IMG/VR virus record: IMGVR_UViG_3300005253_000196
Location: 1 to 20,189 of that record
DNA from: a virus
Strand: one strand, 5' to 3'
DNA: 20,189 bases
Positions 7,036 to 14,828 of the stretch are shown here, piece by piece. Position 1 is the stretch's first letter. The number at the start of each line of letters is the position of its first letter. A model generated the notes under the pieces. The model was given only the letters and a program-made list of their open reading frames with translations. It had not been told where the DNA came from and ran no database searches. Both the position numbers and the translations under genes were made by a program.

Positions 7036-8697
7036 TTACTGCCCTATCATCGTGAGTATTTCTTCATTAGATAACCCATTACTCACAGCTTCTACTATAT
7101 CCGCCTTCTCCCTGTCGGTTGCAGATTCCCATACCTTCTGGCTAAAACCGTCCGGTCTCGGCACACGCTGGCCTGTATATTCTTTGAAAGCATTTATCTT
7201 TGCACCCAATGTTTTTGTTCTGTATTTCTCCCATACTTTCGACGCGATAGCAGTAGCCTCTACGCCACTAATAACATCTTTTTCTGTAACCGGAGGCCTC
7301 ATGTTTCTTTCAATCTCGCCCTTGATGAGAAATAGTTGATGTCTGTTGATTTGTAACAAATACGCATTGCTGCTGGCCTGCCCTGCTTCTTGTTGAGTCA
7401 GCGGCCTTTCCAGCGACCTGATAATGAAACGCGACTCCAAATCAGTAAATCTTCTAATCAATGCGTTTTCTATTTTATCCACTTCAAATTTCACCGCTGC
7501 ATCTACAGCGTCCCGTCCACCCTTTTTGGACAATGCCCTGAATTTGTCCCTTGTCTCTCTTGTCAATTCACCATCTACGGCAGTATCATTTATGTGCCGG
7601 TCCATCTGAGTTCTATCGATTACTCCCGCTTCCAAAGATGATAACTGGCTATCCAACTGCTCTACTGCCAAATCGTTATCGACAAGAGGCCATGTTCTAT
7701 TTACGTCTCGCTGTGCAAAGTTTTCTTCATCATTAACCAATCGCCTTTTGGCGGCGGCGTCCAGATTACTACTCATAACATCTGAGATAGATTTAGTTTT
7801 ATCTGCAAGACCATCATACAAGTCGTTTTCCAAATCCCGTTGTTGCCGGTTTCTTTCGGCTGCCGTATCCGCAAGCAACTGGACTTCCCTGGCATTCGCC
7901 AAGTTAATCAATGACTGAATATCCGCACTTTCAAGTACAGGGATTGTGCCTTTGTCTTGCTTTCTGGCCTCCAGTTCAGCACTTAATATATTTTCAACCA
8001 CAACGGGATTCTCTGCAATCTTATCCTGCCATTCGTCAATAACATCTTGTTTTCTTAACTTCTGGCCCGCAGTTCTTGCTGCTTTAATATCGTTCAAGAC
8101 TTCGACTGTATCCTTGCCCATATTAGCGCCGTTGTCTCTGTATCTCGTAACCGCTTCAAGTTGTTCCCTTGCCCCACCGGTACGAAACGCATCGACCATT
8201 GCCTGTGTCTGAGCTTCGATAGTATCTGTTCTTAATTGACGGGTGGCAGCGGTTAATGCTTGTGCAGTTTCAACACTGCCATATAGCGCGGATTTTGCTT
8301 GCTGTGTAATAAGAGCATCCTGCGAAAAATCCAATCCACTTATTTCGTTAGCAACCTGCTGGACCTGCCTTGTTCTTTCCGTTTCCCACGTTTCTTGCGA
8401 GTTGGTTAATTTGAATGTTTCAAATTCGGCATCGGCTGTTCGCCTCAATGTATCTGCCAAGACAGCAGAATTAGCATCCATCATCTGGCGACGCTTGACT
8501 TCTATGGCTTTTCTTGCTATACTTTGTTGCTGTCGTTCTTCACCCACCTGTTCAAGTATATCTAAAACAGCCTGTCCTAACACAGCCCCGGTTGCACCTG
8601 CCGCCGTATCTGTTCTCATGCCCGCCCGTGCGCGTGTTGCAACAACAGGGACAACACCTAATTTCTGCCTTGCTTCTACTATTGGAAAATTAGCCAT
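7036..8697 (-). CDS. Internal virion / ejection protein, T7 gp15-like
   Basis: A 553-aa protein, almost entirely alpha-helical and rich in Glu, Arg, Gln and Ala, with long coiled-coil-like stretches (about residues 45-200 and 245-345). No signal peptide, Cys or membrane segment is evident. ATG at 8697 lies one base after the upstream stop (TAGTATG), with AGGA about eight bases before it. Position between a gp14-like and a gp16-like gene and the helical make-up fit the middle ejection protein of T7-type phages (747 aa in T7), which assembles on gp16 in the inner core. Sequence motifs alone would not identify it; the call is mostly by gene order. Confidence 0.72.
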   Translation of the reverse strand: MANFPIVEARQKLGVVPVVATRARAGMRTDTAAGATGAVLGQAVLDILEQVGEERQQQSIARKAIEVKRRQMMDANSAVLADTLRRTADAEFETFKLTNSQETWETERTRQVQQVANEISGLDFSQDALITQQAKSALYGSVETAQALTAATRQLRTDTIEAQTQAMVDAFRTGGAREQLEAVTRYRDNGANMGKDTVEVLNDIKAARTAGQKLRKQDVIDEWQDKIAENPVVVENILSAELEARKQDKGTIPVLESADIQSLINLANAREVQLLADTAAERNRQQRDLENDLYDGLADKTKSISDVMSSNLDAAAKRRLVNDEENFAQRDVNRTWPLVDNDLAVEQLDSQLSSLEAGVIDRTQMDRHINDTAVDGELTRETRDKFRALSKKGGRDAVDAAVKFEVDKIENALIRRFTDLESRFIIRSLERPLTQQEAGQASSNAYLLQINRHQLFLIKGEIERNMRPPVTEKDVISGVEATAIASKVWEKYRTKTLGAKINAFKEYTGQRVPRPDGFSQKVWESATDREKADIVEAVSNGLSNEEILTMIGQ

Positions 8698-8698
8698 A

Positions 8699-9241
8699 CT
8701 AAAATCCTGTCAGAAACTTTCTGCCAAATTGTGTCTGGCTCATGCCTGTGGTAGCCTTAAATGTCCCGGCGGGGGCAACTGTTCCCTTTGCGCCTTTGAA
8801 TAAACCCGCACCAGCACCCGCAGTTGCTAATTGTAATCCAAATTGAACATTGGCCGCCCTTGCCGCACTCTTGCCTCTTTGTCTCGAAATCCTGCCCGTC
8901 AACCTGTCAAGTTCAGCCTGAGATTCAGCTTGCCCCGCGGCTACCTCACCCTCAAACCCTATCAGGAGATTCTCAAGTTCCAGTTCAGCAGCTTGTTCGG
9001 CAGCCAGGTCAAGGGCAACGGGTGAGCCTATACCACCGGCAGCGCCAAGTTTTGCAGTCAAGGCACTCGTTATCTCAGCGCCGCGTTTAGCTTGACGCTT
9101 CTGGGCAAAGCCTGCCCTTGCTCTTAGAGCCTCCGCTTCCTGCTCGGCAACGGCGGCATTGAAATTGGCTATGTTCTGAGCAGATTTACCTTCTGCCCTC
9201 AAACCTGCTGCGCCACTTAATTGTTCAAAGAATCCACCCAT
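8699..9241 (-). CDS. Internal virion protein, T7 gp14-like
   Basis: A 180-aa alanine- and glycine-rich protein (MGGFFEQLSGAAGLRAEGKS...). Residues 15-75 form an AxxxAxxE helix (NFNAAVAEQEAEALRARAGF). The middle (about 68-118) is a second Ala/Leu/Glu helix, and 128-150 (ANVQFGLQLATAGAGAGLF) is a mildly hydrophobic Ala/Gly segment. This composition and length match the gp14 class (196 aa in T7), which is ejected first and forms the outer-membrane channel. It lies between the small proline-rich protein and the gp15-like gene with one-base gaps, which suggests translational coupling. The identification is by composition and order. Confidence 0.72.
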   Translation of the reverse strand: MGGFFEQLSGAAGLRAEGKSAQNIANFNAAVAEQEAEALRARAGFAQKRQAKRGAEITSALTAKLGAAGGIGSPVALDLAAEQAAELELENLLIGFEGEVAAGQAESQAELDRLTGRISRQRGKSAARAANVQFGLQLATAGAGAGLFKGAKGTVAPAGTFKATTGMSQTQFGRKFLTGF

Positions 9242-9242
9242 T

Positions 9243-9428
9243 TTATCCCAGCACTTTCTTCTTTCCCGTTTCGGGAATTAAATCACCTGTCAGAAATGTT
9301 TCGCGTCTGCCTCTGGGCGCTCTACGCCTTGCCTGCTCACCCACCTCTTCTCCCACGTCCGGTATAGCAAGAGGTGGAGGAACCGGAGGAGCAGTAACTG
9401 GTTTCGGTTTATCCAAAAAGCCGCCCAT
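9243..9428 (-). CDS. Small proline-rich phage protein, 61 aa
   Basis: A short protein: MGGFLDKPKPVTAPPVPPPL, an acidic/Arg middle with RRRAPRGRRE, and the tail TFLTGDLIPETGKKKVLG. A G(R)R-x-TxLTG ending with a lysine-rich (K)xxLG terminus recurs in small podovirus proteins encoded beside the ejection genes, as far as I recall; none has a proven role. The ribosome binding site GGAG overlaps the stop codon of the preceding gene (TAGGAG). The protein is likely disordered apart from the ends. The next gene also begins MGGF, which may be coincidence. Confidence 0.78.
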   Translation of the reverse strand: MGGFLDKPKPVTAPPVPPPLAIPDVGEEVGEQARRRAPRGRRETFLTGDLIPETGKKKVLG

Positions 9429-9437
9429 AATAAGCTC

Positions 9438-9866
9438 CTAAAATGTCTTTGCATATAAAAACGAATCACCTTTGTCCGGACGTTGATGTTTCATTAGACC
9501 TTCCCGTCTAAATCCGAACGCCTCTATCATCTTAATAGCTTGTAGAAAGTCAGTTGCCACATAAGCCTCTGCCCTATACAAATTATTCACCTCTATCAGA
9601 TACTCCACCTTCTCTCGTATCGCGTACAAAGCCCTGAAACCGTGTATGCCGTCCTTTTTGCAATCTGCGGTCAATATCAGCCAGAACAGCCCCACGCCCT
9701 CCCAGCGAACGAACAAGCCGCCTACGGCCACAAGGGAACTCTCGTACATCACCGCATAAGTATTGCTGTCAGGAACCTCCATATATGGATAGTTCTTGAC
9801 CGCGCCCTCAAATGGGTTCTGACGGACATAAGCCAAATCTTCCTGTGTAGCAGCGCGAAAATTCAT
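9438..9866 (-). CDS. GNAT-fold virion-assembly protein, T7 gp13-like
   Basis: Start placed at ATG 9866 (142 aa), not the upstream codon at 9911, because it overlaps the nozzle stop as ATGA and the upstream extension lies inside the nozzle gene. The protein begins MNFRAATQEDLAYVRQNPFE and runs through YAVMYESSLVAVGGLFVRWE, GLFWLILT and AIKMIEAFGFRREGLMKHQR. This is the strand-strand-helix-...-FGF pattern of the acetyltransferase (GNAT) fold. T7 gp13, 138 aa, encoded directly after gp12 and needed for virion assembly, also has a GNAT-like look. The usual acetyl-CoA loop (Q/RxxGxG/A) is absent or degenerate (KDGIHGFRAL), so catalysis is doubtful. Whether it acts on a protein or only as a scaffold is unknown. 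Confidence 0.8.
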   Translation of the reverse strand: MNFRAATQEDLAYVRQNPFEGAVKNYPYMEVPDSNTYAVMYESSLVAVGGLFVRWEGVGLFWLILTADCKKDGIHGFRALYAIREKVEYLIEVNNLYRAEAYVATDFLQAIKMIEAFGFRREGLMKHQRPDKGDSFLYAKTF

Positions 9867-12800
9867 CTGCCTGTCACCTCCATCCTCGGTATAATTGCCC
9901 TCACGACACAAGGTAGCGGATCAGCCTGTGAGATAACGAGCGTGTCTTCCATATCAAAGCCACCGTCAAGGGCAACCGTAATAAGGCCACTAAACAAACC
10001 TTCAATCTCGCTGGCATTTTTCCATCTCGGATCATCCCAGTCGAAATCAAATAATGCTGCTACAGATGCACCGTATTTTGCATTTAACGTATTGTGAAAA
10101 TTGAAAGATACTTCCGGTATTTTCTTGATACTGCCGTGCGTAGTGCCTGTTGGCAAATTGATATCCAACCTCATTGGAATCGCCTGCGAAAGATAAGGTA
10201 TTCCACCTCTTACGTTTCTTGCGGCAGTTGCGAGTTCTATCTGGCCCCCGACCACCCGTTGTCTTTCCAACACTTCACCGTCCGCCAAAATTGCAACAAC
10301 TTTGTTTTCGAGATGACTGTACCCGGTTACAGTAGTTGTCGCTTCACCGCTGTAAATCGTACCGCTGTCCACAAAAAACGCATTTTCCTTCCTGACATCA
10401 AGATGTCTCGACTGGAATTGTTCAATATAAACTTTGTTATCACCGTCAACGGCCCGTACTATCGAAATCCAAACCTCATCTTCGCCCGATGCAGGGATTA
10501 CTGCAACGGACTGAACCAAACCGTCCATAGGATGTTTCGCCCACGCGATGACATTCTGTTCCCGTTCGTAACTCAGTGTAATCAAGTCCCCGTTGTCAAG
10601 AACGCACCATAGCATTGAATCGGGATTCTTCTGATGCGCCACACAGACTATCCCGGAAAACGTAATGTGTTCGGCAAGTGCAGTCAAGTCGGGGGCAACA
10701 TATTTCTGCTGGTTTTCATTGAATACAAACTCTCTTACTTTCCTGCCAACCGAATCTATAAACAACAATACCGAACCAACTTCTACTACCTGTATATTAG
10801 CACTGCCGTAAGCAGTCTGCTTCTTCATGTCCCAGTTTTTCGGAGTCAGGGCTTCGTCCAAAGGTGCTTTTATTCTCCATTCCAACCCGCCATCACCGGC
10901 AGCAAGAGTACCAAGTGAACCTAACCACTTACCGCGATTAGCGGTTGGAAGTGTCAGGGCAAACGAATCTGCATCATTCAGCCCAGCTTCAAAATCCTCA
11001 AATCTCCCCGTCTCACTTAACCAGATATCCTGCTGGTCTGAATTAGTAAATCCATAAACTACCCGCTCTTCAAAAAAGGTGACCGCAGACGGATAACCCC
11101 TTTCCCTGGACCATGCACCTTCCGCCCATCGTTTCGTATCGGTTGTTTGGCTGACTTTGGCAACTACAGTTATTTCGGCAGTTGTATTGGAAAGGATACT
11201 GTTTATACGCACAATACCCGATTGCGTGCTCGACGTAGCCGCAAGGTCCGCCTCGACGGTTCCGCTTGTATAAGCAGTTACATTTATTCGATATTGAACA
11301 TTGTCCTCTTCCTCAACTTGGGCAAATTGAACATTCCTACTGCCTACGCTGTTGGTTATTACCGACTTGTATTGTCTGTACGGTTCCCAACCTGCGTTAT
11401 CCTCGTTTCTTTCCAGTGCAACGGTAGCGTCCCAGTTCCCGTGTGTGTTAAAATTGAAATCCCCTTTTATATCCAGCGGGACACCAATTACCCCAACAGC
11501 AGTTGCGGAACCGCTAACGGAACTGGTGTTTATAGCAAGACTGGCAGCGATTGTTCCGCGTAAATGTGTAGTAACATTTATACGGTATTGAAACCCTGCC
11601 TCTGTTTCCGTAGCTTGAAATGTCGTCACGCCCGTACTAAGAAAAGTTTTTATATCTGTGCTTGTAACCCAATTGTCATCGCTTCTTTGCAATCTTACTG
11701 TTCCTATCCATTGTTCTGTGGTGATAGAAAATATATAGTCTCCGAACACATCAATTTGTTCACCTATTAAACCAATGTCGGTCCCCTCTGACCTGCCATT
11801 CGTTTGCCGATTCACACGCGGATGAGTAAGTTTGAATAATGCACCAACGTGCCCTGGTTGAAATATACCCGATGACCGGGTAAGCGTTCCTGCAGTCCCG
11901 GCAATAGTTGTATCCACGTTCATTACAACATCATCGTCGTTTGCGATATCATTTCGTTCGATAAACGGGCCTTTGTTAAAAACAATATCTTCCACTACAA
12001 AACTTGTAGGCGTTACCCTTTTCAACTGGGCCTGTGGATGCGAAGGATGGACCATCCACATAACGTCGGCACTTTGTATAGTTTGGAGTTGATACAATTC
12101 CGAGGACTCGTAATCAGTCGTTACTTCAACGTGAACCTCGGCGTCGCCTAATAGCGGGTCGCCGTCAAAATAGAACCTGGCATATTTCTCGCCAAACTCT
12201 ATAGGATACGCTATGTCAGAAGAAAATATAAACGGCATCATCCTCACCACAGGGAGCGGAGCGAGCGTATTTGGTTGTTCTATTGAAACACTTAATGTAA
12301 GCACGGAAACTACAACAGTTACATCCTGTTCTATTTCCACAGAAACAGTACTAAGAGACAGAGATAGAGACAATGCTGTCGGTTCAACAGTAACATCTAT
12401 GACAACAGAAGGAGCTTTTAGGGCAAGTGTGAGAGCCTGCACTGTCTCTTCATGTGTTTTGCTTATCGTGATAGTCGGAGCGTTCAACGTCAACGTCAAA
12501 GGCAATGCAGAAGCAAGTATCGTAGGACTGTTGTCAATATCAATAGAAGGAAGCAAAAGACTTAATGACAAAGCGAGGGCGTCCGGTTCCGGGGTCACAG
12601 GAACCTGGACCTGCTTGAAGGCGGCAACAGACATGGCCCAACCATGAGTACCGTTGTACCTGCCGCCGCCATAAACACCACCGCCATAAACACCAGTTGT
12701 CCAACTTGTCGCTACTGCACCGGCACTTGCCTGCAAAGTAAATTGGTTACTGTCGGAATATAACCCGTTATCAGTTCTGTTTAGATTCGTTCCCGATTGG

Positions 12801-13261
12801 GCAGTCGGTGCATAATCCTGGTCAGAACCTAATACTCCAACAATAACATCCCCGTCCACCGTAGTAGTAAGAGAAACTGACGGGCTGGCACTTGGCGAAC
12901 CCAGAGAGCCACCGTCAACATCCAAGGCACTTGTAAAGCCGGGAGCAACGTTATAGCTTGATACCTGAACATGAAGAGGGGCAGATACCGAATTAGACAC
13001 GCTGATTTCAAGCGCAGAACCCGTGGGTGGATTTGTCATATACCATAGTTCACAACCCACCTGTGGGAAAATAAGACGAACAAAATCAGCAAGAGTTAGT
13101 TCTACGCCATCATACGTTGGAGCGACACCGAACCGACCACCTGCAGGGCCTATGACTATACCTACAACTAAAAGCGTTGCGTTGTCTCCGCAGGTATAAT
13201 CACTCGTAAGCGGATTCGTACCCCCGACAAACCGTAAATTGTTATCAAATGTATGTGCCAA
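9863..13261 (-). CDS. Tail nozzle protein (T7 gp12 / tail tubular B-like) with a foreign N-terminal module
   Basis: A 1132-aa protein starting with TTG at 13261, directly after the stop of the preceding gene (TAATTGGC). Residues 1-216 are a beta domain (FVGGTNPLTSDYTCGDNATL, TYDGVELTLADF, YMTNPPTGSALEI) of adhesin type. Residues 226-332 are about five 22-residue AL-x-L-x-L repeats. The nozzle proper starts near 338 (VVRMMPFIFSSDIAYPIEFG). Two tandem beta-sandwich repeats follow at 500-585 and 593-675, both ending QYRINVT. Then comes the family core at 711-950 (GAWSRERGYPSAVTFFEERV, DIWLSETGRFEDF, MLWCVLDNGDLITLSYERE). The core is 795 aa, near the T7 size of 794. The usual N-terminal GGE...RRPGTRFV element is missing here and is encoded separately at 14272-14448. 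The module probably displays a binding domain on the tail. Confidence 0.88.
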   Translation of the reverse strand: MAHTFDNNLRFVGGTNPLTSDYTCGDNATLLVVGIVIGPAGGRFGVAPTYDGVELTLADFVRLIFPQVGCELWYMTNPPTGSALEISVSNSVSAPLHVQVSSYNVAPGFTSALDVDGGSLGSPSASPSVSLTTTVDGDVIVGVLGSDQDYAPTAQSGTNLNRTDNGLYSDSNQFTLQASAGAVATSWTTGVYGGGVYGGGRYNGTHGWAMSVAAFKQVQVPVTPEPDALALSLSLLLPSIDIDNSPTILASALPLTLTLNAPTITISKTHEETVQALTLALKAPSVVIDVTVEPTALSLSLSLSTVSVEIEQDVTVVVSVLTLSVSIEQPNTLAPLPVVRMMPFIFSSDIAYPIEFGEKYARFYFDGDPLLGDAEVHVEVTTDYESSELYQLQTIQSADVMWMVHPSHPQAQLKRVTPTSFVVEDIVFNKGPFIERNDIANDDDVVMNVDTTIAGTAGTLTRSSGIFQPGHVGALFKLTHPRVNRQTNGRSEGTDIGLIGEQIDVFGDYIFSITTEQWIGTVRLQRSDDNWVTSTDIKTFLSTGVTTFQATETEAGFQYRINVTTHLRGTIAASLAINTSSVSGSATAVGVIGVPLDIKGDFNFNTHGNWDATVALERNEDNAGWEPYRQYKSVITNSVGSRNVQFAQVEEEDNVQYRINVTAYTSGTVEADLAATSSTQSGIVRINSILSNTTAEITVVAKVSQTTDTKRWAEGAWSRERGYPSAVTFFEERVVYGFTNSDQQDIWLSETGRFEDFEAGLNDADSFALTLPTANRGKWLGSLGTLAAGDGGLEWRIKAPLDEALTPKNWDMKKQTAYGSANIQVVEVGSVLLFIDSVGRKVREFVFNENQQKYVAPDLTALAEHITFSGIVCVAHQKNPDSMLWCVLDNGDLITLSYEREQNVIAWAKHPMDGLVQSVAVIPASGEDEVWISIVRAVDGDNKVYIEQFQSRHLDVRKENAFFVDSGTIYSGEATTTVTGYSHLENKVVAILADGEVLERQRVVGGQIELATAARNVRGGIPYLSQAIPMRLDINLPTGTTHGSIKKIPEVSFNFHNTLNAKYGASVAALFDFDWDDPRWKNASEIEGLFSGLITVALDGGFDMEDTLVISQADPLPCVVRAIIPRMEVTGR
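12266..12586 (-). repeat. Five in-frame ~22-residue beta repeats inside the nozzle gene
   Basis: Residues 226-332 of the nozzle protein contain successive units: DALALSLSLLLPSIDID, SALPLTLTLNAPTITIS, VQALTLALKAPSVVIDV, TALSLSLSLSTVSVEIE and VSVLTLSVSIEQP. The consensus is about A-L-x-L-x-L-x-x-P-(S/T)-(V/I)-x-I. The alternating pattern predicts short beta strands in a stalk linking the N-terminal adhesin-like domain to the nozzle body. The DNA copies have diverged, so they are not recent duplicates. Confidence 0.8.
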
Positions 13262-13699
13262 TTAGTACCCTATTGCTGTCCAATAAAAGTCTTTTGAACT
13301 CCCAACTCTTGTAAATCCATTCACAGTAACTGTATGCACGGCATAAGTCTGTCCTGTAAAATTTTCAGCAATCGTAATATTAACTGAAACTATCGCATTT
13401 GGGAAAGCGTCAGCAAACGTTACTGAATTGCCTACTGCTTGTATTCCTGTTTTTAATATTAAACCTCCATCGAAAGTATGACTCTCTCCCCCGGAATACG
13501 CTGGGTCGGAAGATGCTGTTATCTGGTCGTCAACATATTTCTTATTGGCGACCCCTGCATCAACGGTTGGCGCAGCCGAGGTAGAAAACACTGCCCCGTC
13601 CAGCACCTTGCCGTCAGCAGCCAATGATACTTCCAGATACGCATTTAACTCAGTGCCCCACGTTCCGTCGGAACCGCCGGGTGATGGTTTCGTAGCCAT
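13262..13699 (-). CDS. Tail-fibre-like protein with gp53-like C-terminal domain
   Basis: A 145-aa protein with GGAG six bases before ATG 13699. Residues 8-35 (GGSDGTWGTELNAYLEVSLA) match the common start of phage fibre proteins. Residues 40-60 contain APTVDAGVANKKYVDDQI, the usual neck that joins shaft to tip. The last 70 residues (SVTFADAFPNAIVSVNITIA ... GSSKDFYWTAIGY) match the gp53-like tip fold: an early strand with F-x-x-x-FPNA and a closing YW-x-AIGY. Such tips bind the host surface as trimers. It is short for a fibre, having no shaft, and sits inside the ~2-kb block that separates the two parts of the nozzle. It may attach to the nozzle module or to another fibre. Confidence 0.82.
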   Translation of the reverse strand: MATKPSPGGSDGTWGTELNAYLEVSLAADGKVLDGAVFSTSAAPTVDAGVANKKYVDDQITASSDPAYSGGESHTFDGGLILKTGIQAVGNSVTFADAFPNAIVSVNITIAENFTGQTYAVHTVTVNGFTRVGSSKDFYWTAIGY

Positions 13700-13708
13700 G
13701 ATTATCTC

Positions 13709-14122
13709 CTACCCTGCAAGGGTTATAATACCAGCCGAGTCCCATTGTATCGTGAACGTACCCGCCACAACTACTTTTGCACCGCCGAAATCTATAGAAG
13801 CAATAAGATTATCGGTTACTGAAGTGTCATATATCACAGCATGATACGCCGTGAAAGTTGCAGTGGTCCAATTCCTGTTAGCCGCGTCCCATTTGGTTGT
13901 TACTGCTTGCGTAACGGCCTTACTTGCCAGTGTGTTGCCACCCGTAGTATAACCACTGCCAGAGGCCAATTCATTAGCAGACACGTCACCTAAAACGTCA
14001 TTGCCTGCCGTAAAAGTGTGGCTGTTGTCAAGCAATATCACCTTGATAACGTCCGCTTCTAAATCAACTTCCTTATTCATAAGATTTGCTTTGAAGCGAT
14101 TGTAAATTCCTGTCTCTGCCAT
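13709..14122 (-). CDS. Phage structural protein of the 'NRFKANLMNKEVDLEAD' family, 137 aa
   Basis: ATG at 14122 is preceded by AAGGG. The N-terminus (GIYNRFKANLMNKEVDLEAD ... VILLDNSHTF) and the C-terminus (YHAVIYDTS, SIDFGGAKVVVAGTFTIQWD, GIITLAG) are a pattern I know from many phage tail regions, where the protein is about 130-140 aa and called structural or hypothetical. Composition is beta-rich with many Thr, Ala and Asp, no Cys and no membrane segment. Probably a virion component near the tail tip or fibre base, judging by position between the nozzle N-terminal fragment and the gp53-like protein. No enzymatic motif is visible. Confidence 0.83.
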   Translation of the reverse strand: MAETGIYNRFKANLMNKEVDLEADVIKVILLDNSHTFTAGNDVLGDVSANELASGSGYTTGGNTLASKAVTQAVTTKWDAANRNWTTATFTAYHAVIYDTSVTDNLIASIDFGGAKVVVAGTFTIQWDSAGIITLAG

Positions 14123-14125
14123 GAT

Positions 14126-14275
14126 TTACCCTTTCTCGTTTTTTGCCCTAATTTGTAAACACGGAACATGCACTATCACATCTATCCGCCCGTCAGGATG
14201 ACGTATTTCTTCTGCTGTCGCTTTGATAACGCCATCCTGTACTTCCACTAATTTATCATCTATTCTTGCTTTCAT
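14126..14275 (-). CDS. Small protein, 49 aa, translationally coupled to the nozzle fragment
   Basis: ATG at 14275 overlaps the stop of the 58-aa nozzle-N reading frame (ATGA). The protein begins MKARIDDKLVEVQDGVIKAT and contains DGRIDVIVHVPCLQ. An in-frame upstream start at 14359 would lie inside the nozzle fragment and gives an unconvincing extension, so the coupled ATG is preferred. It has one Cys, an acidic/hydrophobic alternation suggesting a small beta sheet, and no recognised family. Confidence 0.6.
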   Translation of the reverse strand: MKARIDDKLVEVQDGVIKATAEEIRHPDGRIDVIVHVPCLQIRAKNEKG

Positions 14276-14448
14276 TTTGCTTCCTTTACAAACCGCGTGC
14301 CCGGTCTTCGTTCGATTACGCCATATATTCTCGGAAAGAAATTCTCCAACTTGCGACACCCGGACTTGTATTTTTCAATATCCGCCCGTGCATCGATGAG
14401 AGGAGTGACCTCCCCGCCGTTCAAGTTTATTATCGGTATATTCGCCAA
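14272..14448 (-). CDS. Detached N-terminal element of the tail nozzle protein, 58 aa
   Basis: The frame starts with TTG at 14448, immediately after the TAA of the preceding gene, and ends TGA at 14272. It reads ANIPIINLNGGEVTPLIDAR (residues 2-21), then ADIEKYKSGCRKLENFFPRI, then YGVIERRPGTRFVKEAK. The sequence G-G-E-x-x-P...R-x-D-x-x-K-Y-x-x-G-C...L-x-N-F...RRPGTRFV is the conserved opening of tail tubular protein B / nozzle proteins, where it continues directly into the body. Here the body starts 2 kb downstream, near residue 338 of the 1132-aa protein. The frame is intact, so it is either expressed as a separate chain that joins the nozzle, or a preserved remnant. No clear Shine-Dalgarno; reinitiation after the upstream stop is likely. 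Confidence 0.8.
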   Translation of the reverse strand: MANIPIINLNGGEVTPLIDARADIEKYKSGCRKLENFFPRIYGVIERRPGTRFVKEAK

Positions 14449-14817
14449 TTATCGCTCGTAAACATTAAGTACCTGGCTCTTCTGTGCAGACAATACATCC
14501 ATCTGGTCAGACAGGCTTTCCAACGTGTCACCATCTGCACCAATAAGCGTATCCGTAAAGTCCGCACCTTCAATAAGAACAGTATTTACCTCACTTCGGT
14601 ATTCACCGAAACCAACTTTATTCGTCCCGTCATCCACTACAACTACATCGCCGGCAACCATCGCGGTTGAAGGAGTGCCCTTGTAATACCCACTTACACC
14701 CACTTCCGTTTCCGTTAAACTCTGGTCAGCCGCGCCCCTTGCGCTGCCGTCCGGCTGAAACGCCGTAAAGGTTAAAGTTTCACTAACTGCCCAGCCGAAT
14801 TTGACTTCGTTTGCCAC
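14449..14817 (-). CDS. Phage structural protein, 122 aa
   Basis: Start is GTG at 14817 with AAAAGGTG about five bases upstream; no nearer ATG fits. The protein begins MANEVKFGWAVSETLTFTAF and has a beta-rich, Asp/Gly-rich body (GVSGYYKGTPSTAMVAGDVV). A C-terminal helix (GDTLESLSDQMDVLSAQKSQ) could be a short coiled coil or a docking segment. The opening V-x-Y/FG-x-x-x-x-E-T...FQPDG-x-x-R is common in phage tail regions among proteins that cap or decorate fibres. It ends exactly where the detached nozzle element begins. Unknown role; virion component inferred from neighbours and composition. Confidence 0.78.
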   Translation of the reverse strand: MANEVKFGWAVSETLTFTAFQPDGSARGAADQSLTETEVGVSGYYKGTPSTAMVAGDVVVVDDGTNKVGFGEYRSEVNTVLIEGADFTDTLIGADGDTLESLSDQMDVLSAQKSQVLNVYER

Positions 14818-14828
14818 AAAAACACCTT

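Noticed and set aside
8243-8803. Plus-strand frame of 186 residues, Cys/Ala-rich
   Set aside because: It is opposite the gp15-like and gp14-like genes; biased composition comes from the complementary Ala/Arg/Glu-rich helices.
9867-9911. Upstream start for the gp13-like protein
   Set aside because: The extension overlaps the nozzle C-terminus; ATG 9866 gives the usual ATGA coupling and the usual family length.
12213-12647. Plus-strand frame of 144 residues, Thr/Ser-rich
   Set aside because: It is antisense to the nozzle beta repeats; the low-complexity pattern mirrors those repeats and there is no ribosome binding site.
14276-14359. Longer version of the 49-aa protein starting at 14359
   Set aside because: The region encodes the conserved nozzle element in another frame, and the coupled ATG at 14275 is a better start.
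9863-14817. Diversity-generating retroelement acting on the fibre or nozzle genes
   Set aside because: No reverse transcriptase gene and no template/variable repeat pair was found in the window.
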